Part shown: positions 38,450 through 44,593 of the stretch, one piece after another
Layout of the letters: every line of letters starts with the position of its first letter
How positions within the stretch are numbered: the first letter of the stretch is position 1
DNA from: DASRHD01 sp035485575
GTDB lineage: Bacteria > Verrucomicrobiota > Verrucomicrobiia > Opitutales > Opitutaceae
Direction: 5' to 3'
DNA length: 64,000 bases
Assembly: GCA_035485575.1 (NCBI GenBank)
Contig: DATHNW010000033.1
Span: 76,037 to 140,036 of the forward strand
Notes under the pieces: generated by a model
The model's input: only the letters and a program-made list of their open reading frames with translations
Told to the model about the DNA's origin: nothing
Databases searched by the model: none
Translations under genes and position numbers: made by a program

Positions 38450-38464
38450 TCTCAAACGTTCGGC
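38404..38464 (+). repeat. attC-like element 1 (61 bp)
   Basis: Outer cores GCCGAAC (38404-38410) and GTTCGGC (38458-38464) are perfect inverted complements. Inside, AGCCAACGCCG (38421-38431) pairs with CGGCGTGGCT (38438-38447) leaving one A unpaired, the extrahelical-base feature of integron attC sites. Length, the AAC/GTT ends and the position directly after one ORF and 8 bp before the next ATG all fit. Confidence 0.65.
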
Positions 38465-38471
38465 AAAGAAA

Positions 38472-39143
38472 ATGAAAATCACCGAACCTTGGATGGGGTC
38501 TCAATATTCATGCGGCGGTATCAACGGAAAAAAGATCTTAATTGTTGGCGAATCTGCCTACAAGAGAGGCGGCTATCCGGCTGAGTATGATGAGTCGCGC
38601 CACACACTTGCCCTTGCTGCCGATGCGATTGGCTATGACGAAGGCCGAGGGTATTGGAATAAGAGTCGTTTTTACACGCGCATTGCTCGAATATTTGGAT
38701 ATAATCCGCATAGCTACGAAAGTCGGAAGGCTCTTTGGCATTCATTGGCTTACTGTAATTTCATTCCAGAGATATTATCCGGCCCGAGAATAAATCCGCA
38801 GGCGAGGCATTGGGATTTAGGAAAACAGTCTTTTCCGGAAGTGCTGAGATTGACTGGCCCTGATATCGCCATTTGCCTCAGCAAGAGGATGTGGGTTCAT
38901 ATCAAAAAGTCAGGAGACCTTGAGATAGAGCGTGAAGACAAGTTTTATGCCCGAAAAGCTGGTTTCGACCTGAAAGATGGTTCCGCGATACCGTTACTCA
39001 GCTTTAAGCATCCCACAGCTCCCGGATTCAAATGGGTGCATGTGAAAGAGATATTAAATGAACAAATCACCGGAGCCGAACCAGTCGTCAGAGCCAACGG
39101 CCCCGAGCGGCCACGGCTTATCTTGAACGTTGGGCAAAAATGA
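38472..39143 (+). CDS. Cassette-borne protein 2, possible uracil-DNA-glycosylase-fold
   Basis: 223 residues; ATG 38472 lies 8 bases after the boundary core. The N-terminal KKILIVGESAYKRGG, then an aromatic-rich middle (YWNKSRFYTRIARIFGY, ALWHSLAYCNFIPEIL) and SFPEVLRLTGPDIAICLSKRMW resemble the uncharacterised uracil-DNA-glycosylase-like proteins that start with LILGESHY and are common in phages and integron cassettes. No catalytic residues could be assigned. The C-terminal tail from about residue 200 is encoded by the second attC-like element. Its TGA overlaps the next ATG (ATGA at 39140). Confidence 0.55.
   Translation: MKITEPWMGSQYSCGGINGKKILIVGESAYKRGGYPAEYDESRHTLALAADAIGYDEGRGYWNKSRFYTRIARIFGYNPHSYESRKALWHSLAYCNFIPEILSGPRINPQARHWDLGKQSFPEVLRLTGPDIAICLSKRMWVHIKKSGDLEIEREDKFYARKAGFDLKDGSAIPLLSFKHPTAPGFKWVHVKEILNEQITGAEPVVRANGPERPRLILNVGQK
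39075..39135 (+). repeat. attC-like element 2 (61 bp)
   Basis: Outer cores GCCGAAC (39075-39081) and GTTGGGC (39129-39135; fits the integron GTTRRRY consensus). Inner arms AGCC...GGCC pair with GGCC...GGCT around a CCGAGC loop. The left 13 bases are identical to those of element 1, both elements are exactly 61 bp, and the next ORF starts 5 bp after the core. Confidence 0.65.
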
Positions 39144-39553
39144 AGAAGACCGACCTCAGGGACTTCTTGGATGGCTCAACGGTCCGAGCGCAGTCATGGG
39201 GATCCGTCGTTGAGCGATATCGTGACATTCCCGCCGCCGCTCCGCTTGTTCGCCTCGCCGTAGCAATTCGCGACTGTCGTTATGCGTCGTTGTTGTTTCC
39301 AGTCACATCGATGTTCGACATCCGGATTTATCAGGTGCCCGACACTCGGTTCTCGCGCGAGTGTCTGATCGTTCGCTTCGACTTCGAAAAGAAAGAGTTC
39401 GAGATGGAGTATTTGGAGCATCACGAGATAACACCGCACTGGAAGAAGCGCTGCTCGATCGAAGAGTCGTTCAGCGCTTTCATTCACTTTCTCGCGTTAA
39501 AGAATTGGTTTCCCGTGCATGAAATTCCGCGCGGAGTGTGGACATGCGAATGA
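39140..39553 (+). CDS. Cassette-borne hypothetical protein 3
   Basis: 137 residues, ATG five bases after the GTTGGGC core. No recognised domain. It has a mixed alpha/beta look with a charged strand pair (LIVRFDFEKKEFEMEYLEHHEI) and a C-terminal IEESFSAFIHFLALKNWFPV. No signal peptide or membrane span. Same orientation as the other two cassette genes and lower GC than the chromosome around it. An immunity-type protein is possible but only a guess. Confidence 0.55.
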   Translation: MKKTDLRDFLDGSTVRAQSWGSVVERYRDIPAAAPLVRLAVAIRDCRYASLLFPVTSMFDIRIYQVPDTRFSRECLIVRFDFEKKEFEMEYLEHHEITPHWKKRCSIEESFSAFIHFLALKNWFPVHEIPRGVWTCE

Positions 39554-39564
39554 AGACAAAGCTC

Positions 39565-39618
39565 GGCCAATCAACCAGCCCAACGCGGACCGGCTGGGGC
39601 GGTTTTGGCCCGTTCGGA
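39565..39618 (+). repeat. Imperfect palindrome, candidate right end of the cassette array
   Basis: GGCCAA (39565-39570) pairs with TTGGCC (39605-39610), and CCAGCC (39575-39580) pairs with GGCTGG (39592-39597), giving two stems separated by an internal loop, followed by GTTCGGA at 39612-39618. The two-stem layout is attC-like but the shared left-end sequence of the other two elements is missing, so it may be a diverged attC or only a terminator. The rest of the gap to 39892 has no gene I can support; a 125-codon frame from 39519 looks non-coding. Confidence 0.3.
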
Positions 39619-39892
39619 CAATCTCAGGGCTTAAGCCGCGCTTGTCCCCGCATAGGTCGTCCCTAACGCAGGTGAAGAAAGAAGATTATGAAATCTTCAG
39701 ATCCCTTTCCCCGATTTCAGCAAATTCGCTTTGTCGCTTCGCATTGGGAGGAAAAGGCACAAAAGGCATCGAACGCGTTAATGAAATCTTAACTGTTTGT
39801 CTTTGGGTTTTAATTACCCGGCAGCCATCAAACGGAGTAGGTTTGGACGCAGTTGAAACCCGTCCGTTAACAATCGAACTCATTGTTCCGCC

Positions 39893-40231
39893 ATGAAAAA
39901 ATTACAGATCATCGTCGATCGCGCCCATCTCGATTCAGTCGTAGACATTCTGAATGAAAATGCCGTCCGCCATTTCACCGTAACCGAACTCAAAGAATTT
40001 GGCCTGGGAACCCAGGCGGCCGTATTCCGCGGTCAAGCCTGCAACAGCAGGTTCAAGGTCAGAGCCACGGTCGAAGCGATACTTCCCGCAGAAACGGTCC
40101 AGGATGTGGTCGCCGCCTTACGCAAGGCTGTGCCGCCCGCGCAGCAGCTGGAAGTTTACGTCAGCCCCGTTGAGAGCGTGGACATGACCGTGCCAACGAA
40201 GTCTTCTCTCCTGGCCGAAGCCGGGGTGTGA
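39893..40231 (+). CDS. PII-like signalling protein
   Basis: 112 residues with the ferredoxin-like fold of the PII family: MKKLQIIVDRAHLDSVVDIL, FTVTELKEFGLG, FRGQ, VRATVEAILPAETVQDVVAAL and EVYVSPVESV align along the length of GlnB. The T-loop is altered and slightly short; the residue matching the uridylylated Tyr51 is Phe (VFRGQ), and the GDGKIFV nucleotide-binding B-loop is replaced by PAQQLEVYV. So it is probably a PII-like protein with changed ligand and not uridylylated. Located downstream of gltB, separated from it by the cassette array, which hints at nitrogen or carbon regulation. Confidence 0.7.
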   Translation: MKKLQIIVDRAHLDSVVDILNENAVRHFTVTELKEFGLGTQAAVFRGQACNSRFKVRATVEAILPAETVQDVVAALRKAVPPAQQLEVYVSPVESVDMTVPTKSSLLAEAGV

Positions 40232-40258
40232 GCTCAAATCGCCGGCCGCAGCCGCCGC

Positions 40259-41137
40259 TCACTCGTAGCGCGCGCTGCGGCCAAAATAGTTGAGCAGCAG
40301 GATTTCCTTCCACACGCGGTAACGGCCTTCGTAGGTGATCTTGCCGTGTTCGTCGCGCTGGCCGCGAGGAAAGAGGAAGCCGAGCTCGGTGTTGACCTGC
40401 TCCAGCTCGTACTGCTGGGCGTTGAGATCGGAGAGCGGGTCGGTCTGCCAGGGAAGGACGGCTTCGCCGGCGCGGCCCACACGCGCGCGGTGGCGGGAGA
40501 CAAGGCGGGCCAGCGAGCGGCGGAGGGGATTGCGCTCGACCAGCCAGCTCTCCGGATAAAAGCCGCCGAAGGGCAGGTAGAGGTTGTCCGTCACGTAGCG
40601 GAGGCCGCCCACGGTCTGCGAGGCGAGGCTGTAGCAGACGGTGAGCATGCCGTTGGCCTGCGGCAGGAAGGTGATCTGCAGGCGGATGAGCGCATCGGCG
40701 TCCTGATACACCGAGGTGCGCAGATAAAGGTTGCCCCCTACCTCCGCCTTCAGCGCCTGCACTTGCTTGAAGCCATGGGCCCTCAGCCAGTCGCGCACAC
40801 GCAACAGGCGCGGCAGCGTGGGCCACTCCTCGCCGCTTTGGTTGGCCACGAAGTGAGGAAAGAGCGGCAGCGGACTTTCGCTGAGCGCGCGGATGGCAAG
40901 CCAGTTGTAAAACGTGACGAACAGAAACCAGAGCAGGAACGCCGCGAGGGCCACCACCCAGAACGGCCGGTCGATGAGTTCACCTTCCAACGCCGCCTTG
41001 GCCACGACGAGGCTGCCGACGATCCAGCGCATCCAGCGCAGCACAATCGCCATCACGGGCGAGGCCACGCGGTCGTTCAGCATGTGGAGCACGATCACGA
41101 GTGAAATCGCGGCCAGCAGGGGATAGGAGATTTCCAT
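40259..41137 (-). CDS. Membrane-anchored protein of unknown function
   Basis: 292 residues. N-terminal half has three hydrophobic segments (about 6-22, 35-50, 62-83; e.g. VALAAFLLWFLFVTFYNWLAI). The remainder is soluble and resembles no domain I know; it includes TVCYSLASQTVGGLRYVTDNLYLPFGGFYPESWLVERNP and ends with a charged region. No catalytic motif. Ends 27 bp from the convergent PII-like gene and lies 57 bp downstream of dnaN on the same strand, so it may share its transcript. Confidence 0.65.
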   Translation of the reverse strand: MEISYPLLAAISLVIVLHMLNDRVASPVMAIVLRWMRWIVGSLVVAKAALEGELIDRPFWVVALAAFLLWFLFVTFYNWLAIRALSESPLPLFPHFVANQSGEEWPTLPRLLRVRDWLRAHGFKQVQALKAEVGGNLYLRTSVYQDADALIRLQITFLPQANGMLTVCYSLASQTVGGLRYVTDNLYLPFGGFYPESWLVERNPLRRSLARLVSRHRARVGRAGEAVLPWQTDPLSDLNAQQYELEQVNTELGFLFPRGQRDEHGKITYEGRYRVWKEILLLNYFGRSARYE

Positions 41138-41194
41138 GGATAAAAAAGCGCCACCGGCTCCGGACTGCCGGTAACCGTCAGGCGCGGCAAAAAA

Positions 41195-42319
41195 TCAGCT
41201 TAGCCGCACGGGCATGATAACGCAGATGAAACTGTCGAGGGTCTTGAACACGCCCGGGCTGACCTCGTCCTTAACTTCGAAGAAAATCTCGTCTTTCGCA
41301 AGCGCCCGCAGTGGATCCATGATGAAGGCGGGGTTGAAGGCCACCTGCAGGTCCGGGCCGCTGTAGCTGATCGCCATCGACTCGTGGGCTTCTCCGAAAT
41401 CAGGGCTTTGCGCGGTGATCTCGAGCAGGTTGCTCGTGAGCTTGATCTTCACCGAGTTCGATTTCTCGCTCGTGACGAGCGCGGCGCGATGGATGCACTG
41501 CAGGAAAAGTTCGCGCTCGAGCTTGATGCGCTGGTGCGTTTCCTTCGGCACGACCTGTTGGTAATTCGGGTAGTTGCCCTCGACGACCTTTGAGTAGAGG
41601 TAAACGCTGTCGACCAGGCCGCTGTTGTCCTTATCCGTGCCGATCTGAAATGCAGCGCGGCGCTCGTTGAAATTGATCTTCAGCTTTTCGCCCTTTTCTA
41701 GGAGCCGCTGGAGTTCCGCCACGGTTTTCGCGGGCAGGATGATGCTGCCGGCACTGGCCGCAGGGACTTCCATGTCCTTGCTGACGAGCGCGAGGCGGCG
41801 GCCGTCAGTCGCGACGAGCGAAAGCTTGCCGTCCTTGAAGTTGAAATAAACGCCGTTGAGGATGTAGCGCGTCTCGTCGGTCGATTGCGCATAGGCGACG
41901 CTTTTCAGCATCGTGGTGAGCTCGGCCTGGGCGAGGGTGAACGATTTCTCGTCACCGAATTCCGGCAGCGGCGGAAACTCCTCCTTGCCGATGCCCATGA
42001 TGCGGAAATTTGAGCCGCCCGACACAAGCTTCACCTGATGATTCGGCGAGGCATCCAGCGTGACATCCGTGTTGGGCAGTTCGCGCACGATGGTTGCGAG
42101 ACGCTTGACCGGAAGGGTGACGGCACCGGTTTCCTTGACCTCGGCCTTGATCTTGCAGCGGATGCCCAGGTCGAGATTGGTCGTTGTCAGCGAAATCTGG
42201 TCCTTCTCCGCCTCGATGAGCACGTTGCTCAGGATCGGCATGGTGGCCTTCGATCCGACAACGTTCAGCACTTGGGCGAGTCCATTGGCGAAATGGTCGC
42301 GATTGATTTTGAATTTCAT
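41195..42319 (-). CDS. dnaN: DNA polymerase III beta sliding clamp
   Basis: 374-residue processivity clamp that encircles DNA and binds the polymerase. Three clamp repeats; MKFKINRDHFANGLAQVLNVVGSKATMPILSNVLIEA at the N-terminus, RYILNGVYFNFKDGKLSLVATDGRRLA in the middle and the C-terminal VICVIMPVRLS with the peptide-binding MPVRL end. dnaA and recF are not adjacent; the gene is preceded by a 236-bp gap with DnaA-box-like sequences. Confidence 0.97.
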   Translation of the reverse strand: MKFKINRDHFANGLAQVLNVVGSKATMPILSNVLIEAEKDQISLTTTNLDLGIRCKIKAEVKETGAVTLPVKRLATIVRELPNTDVTLDASPNHQVKLVSGGSNFRIMGIGKEEFPPLPEFGDEKSFTLAQAELTTMLKSVAYAQSTDETRYILNGVYFNFKDGKLSLVATDGRRLALVSKDMEVPAASAGSIILPAKTVAELQRLLEKGEKLKINFNERRAAFQIGTDKDNSGLVDSVYLYSKVVEGNYPNYQQVVPKETHQRIKLERELFLQCIHRAALVTSEKSNSVKIKLTSNLLEITAQSPDFGEAHESMAISYSGPDLQVAFNPAFIMDPLRALAKDEIFFEVKDEVSPGVFKTLDSFICVIMPVRLS

Positions 42320-42555
42320 GGAAGACAGCGGGCCGTAAATGGGGAAACTAACAAAACCTAATCGAGAAGAGATTTAATTCATAAGCAAGCAGTCTTAGTA
42401 TATGCGGTGAAAAAGCCCAACAACCCTTGAAAACCGGGCCCTCGCCGCTCGTGTCGGCTGACTGGCCAACGACTGCGAACAACCCACTCGACGTCTGAAA
42501 TAACGGGCCGGTTGTTCACAGGTCCGAGTTGTTAGCCCGGCTGTTGGTCGCTTGT
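42320..42555. other. Gap upstream of dnaN with repeated GTTGTT motifs
   Basis: TTGTTCACA occurs at 42512-42520 and again at 42552-42560, exactly 40 bp apart; it differs from the DnaA-box consensus TTATCCACA at two positions. Inverted relatives (GAACAACCC at 42477-42485, CAACAACCC at 42418-42426) are also there. The gap should hold the dnaN promoter. An origin role is not demonstrated. Confidence 0.25.
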
Positions 42556-43428
42556 TCACACTTTTGCCGACAGACCGTGTTTGGCCTTCCGGGCCCGTTG
42601 GATTCGGCGCCAGTGCCCAAAGAGTCCATAGAAAATGTAACCAAGAAAAATCCAGAGCAGGGCCACTTCTTGAAAGATGACGATGCACCCGATGGCCGCG
42701 AGCAGCAGGACGAACGTCCGCAGGCGCGTGCGCGTCTGCCAGTCGACCTGTTTGAAGCTCGGATAACGCACCGTGCTGACCATAAGGAACGCGATCAGCA
42801 CCATCAGAAAGGGCAGGCATAACGCCCAGTTCCTCAGATCGCGATTATTCCGCGCAAGATTGAGCAGGAAAAGCACCAGCGACACCACGGTGCCGGCAGC
42901 GGCGGGCACCGGCAGGCCGACAAAGTCCTTGTTGCTTTGCTTCTGCGCGCGGTTGAGCAGCGGATTCGTTATCACGTTGAAACGGGCCAGCCGCACAGCC
43001 GCACCCAGCAGGTAGAGGAAACTGAGAAACCAGCCGATCTGCCGGAACCATTCGATGCCTTGGGTCGGTGACAAAATCAGAAAAAACACCATCAAGGCCG
43101 GCGCCATGCCGAAAGAAACCACATCAGCCAGCGAGTCGAACTCCGCACCGAACAACGACTCGCGTCCGCCCATGCGGGCCAGCCGTCCGTCCAGCGAGTC
43201 GAATAGCACCGCCCCCAGAATCAGCCACACCGCCTGCGTGTAGAGTTCCGACGGTGTGTGCAACGCGAACTCCCCACCGGTCTCGGTCGCCAGCCGTGCC
43301 TGAATGCATTTGATCACGGCCACGAAGCCGCAGAACAAGTTGCCGGCTGTCATCAGGTTGGGCAACAAATAGATCCGGCTGGCCTGCCGGACATTGTAGG
43401 GGTTTTCGCGCGATTCGAGGTCGGCCAT
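42556..43428 (-). CDS. pssA: CDP-diacylglycerol-serine O-phosphatidyltransferase
   Basis: 290-residue membrane enzyme making phosphatidylserine, precursor of phosphatidylethanolamine. The CDP-alcohol phosphotransferase signature DG-x2-AR-x8-G-x3-D-x3-D is complete: DGRLARMGGRESLFGAEFDS then LAD. Several membrane helices (LIPNLMTAGNLFCGFVAV-like start, FGMAPALMVFFLIL, ALCLPFLMVLIAFLMV). The start at ATG 43428 gives MADLESREN. A relE-like gene ends 16 bp upstream. No psd gene nearby. Confidence 0.88.
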   Translation of the reverse strand: MADLESRENPYNVRQASRIYLLPNLMTAGNLFCGFVAVIKCIQARLATETGGEFALHTPSELYTQAVWLILGAVLFDSLDGRLARMGGRESLFGAEFDSLADVVSFGMAPALMVFFLILSPTQGIEWFRQIGWFLSFLYLLGAAVRLARFNVITNPLLNRAQKQSNKDFVGLPVPAAAGTVVSLVLFLLNLARNNRDLRNWALCLPFLMVLIAFLMVSTVRYPSFKQVDWQTRTRLRTFVLLLAAIGCIVIFQEVALLWIFLGYIFYGLFGHWRRIQRARKAKHGLSAKV

Positions 43429-43443
43429 GGAAGGAAAAATCGG

Positions 43444-43797
43444 CTATTTTTTCGTCAGCGACTCAAGGTATTTCCAGAACTTGGAATGTTGCTCCACCAG
43501 CTGCTGTTCGCTGATGGGCAATTTATTACGCAACAAAAAGTCTTCCAGCGAGTTACGATGTAAAATATAGAGCGTATGCAGCGTCTCGCCGTGCACCTCG
43601 AAGTAAAAGCGGTAATCGCCGGCACGCAGCCGGTAAAGCGGCTGGCCGGCGCGGGAAAATTTTCCCAACGGCTCGCGCGGGGTCGCGAGATCGGTCGATT
43701 TCAGGCCACTGATGGGCTCGATGAGCTCCATTTGGGCCAGTTTATCGAGCTTGTTCAGCTCGTGCATGCTCTGCTCGGAAAAAGTGACTTGGTACAT
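43444..43797 (-). CDS. RelE/ParE-superfamily toxin-like protein, no antitoxin
   Basis: 117 residues. YQVTFSEQSMHELNKLDKLAQMELIEPI at the start and PLYRLRAGDYRFYFEVHGETLHTLYILHR in the centre are the RelE/ParE pattern (R-x-G-D-Y-R-x-x-F and a strand with hydrophobic residues). Longer than typical RelE by a C-terminal helix of about 25 residues. There is no small antitoxin-like gene on either side; it sits right before pssA on the same strand. Could be a tamed, chromosomally retained member rather than an active toxin. Confidence 0.7.
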   Translation of the reverse strand: MYQVTFSEQSMHELNKLDKLAQMELIEPISGLKSTDLATPREPLGKFSRAGQPLYRLRAGDYRFYFEVHGETLHTLYILHRNSLEDFLLRNKLPISEQQLVEQHSKFWKYLESLTKK

Positions 43798-43896
43798 GGG
43801 TAAAACCGGTGGCAGGCTTAGGCCGGGATGTAACCACCCCTGCTGTCCGGCGTCATGATGGATGGTTCTTCAGCGAACCAAACTATTTTTTGGCCC

Positions 43897-44451
43897 ATGA
43901 AGCCTGCAGTTCTAGTTCTCCCGCTCCTCTCGGCAACGCTATTCCTTGCCAGGCCTGTGCGCGCGGATGACCCGTCCGATCTGCCGGTTCCGGACATGAA
44001 CGCACCGGCGGCCGATTTGAAGCCGGGCGGGGCCGGCTACCAGGAACTTTTGCAACGCTACGACACCAACCACGACGGCAAGCTCGACGACGACGAACTC
44101 GCCGCCGCGCACGAAGACATGGCCCGGGAGCGGCTGGAAAACGGCCAGGGCGTGGGGAAAAAAGTCCGCCAGCAGCTGCTCGAGAAATTCGACAAAAATC
44201 ACGACGGCCGGCTTGAGCCTGACGAACGCGAGGCGGCCCGCCAGTATTTGCAGCAGCACGTCGAGCTCCGCCAGCAGTTCCTGCTCGAGCGCTACGACAA
44301 GAACGGCGATGGCAAGCTCGATGACACCGAGCGCGCCGCCATGAAGGCGGATTTCGCCAAAATGCGCGGGCAGCGCTCCGCCGGCCAGGGTGATGCTACT
44401 CCGGCGGTGAACAATAATATTTCCAGCGGCAACGCGCCGTCCGCGCCCTGA
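43897..44451 (+). CDS. Secreted EF-hand protein
   Basis: 184 residues with a signal peptide (MKPAVLVLPLLSATLFLARPVRA) and three canonical calcium-binding loops: DTNHDGKLDDDE, DKNHDGRLEPDE and DKNGDGKLDDTE, each with Asp/Asn at loop positions 1, 3, 5 and Glu at 12. Charged helices lie between; the tail is rich in Asn, Ser, Ala and Pro. Probably a periplasmic or outer-envelope calcium-binding protein. ATG 43897 was chosen because it opens the signal peptide; an in-frame ATG lies at 43855. Followed by a strong terminator. Confidence 0.82.
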   Translation: MKPAVLVLPLLSATLFLARPVRADDPSDLPVPDMNAPAADLKPGGAGYQELLQRYDTNHDGKLDDDELAAAHEDMARERLENGQGVGKKVRQQLLEKFDKNHDGRLEPDEREAARQYLQQHVELRQQFLLERYDKNGDGKLDDTERAAMKADFAKMRGQRSAGQGDATPAVNNNISSGNAPSAP

Positions 44452-44489
44452 AGACTTTTCCTGCAAACGGAAAAAAGTGGTTGGTCTAA

Positions 44490-44521
44490 AAAGGCCGCAG
44501 TTGTCAGGACTGCGGCCTTTT
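44490..44521 (+). terminator. Rho-independent terminator after the EF-hand gene
   Basis: AAAGGCCGCAGT (44490-44501) and ACTGCGGCCTTT (44509-44520) form a perfect 12-bp stem with a 7-base loop, followed by T residues. 38 bp after the stop codon; being A-rich on its left it may also work in the opposite direction. Confidence 0.85.
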
Positions 44522-44593
44522 CCGTTTTGAGCGCCGGCCGCCGGCGATGAATAAGGTGGACGCACGCGAGGCGTTTCGCCTCTGCTCTTGGGC

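Noticed and set aside
39519..39896. 125-codon plus-strand frame between cassette gene 3 and the PII-like gene
   Set aside because: Composition is unlike a protein, it spans the palindrome at 39565-39618 and overlaps both neighbours; no motif.
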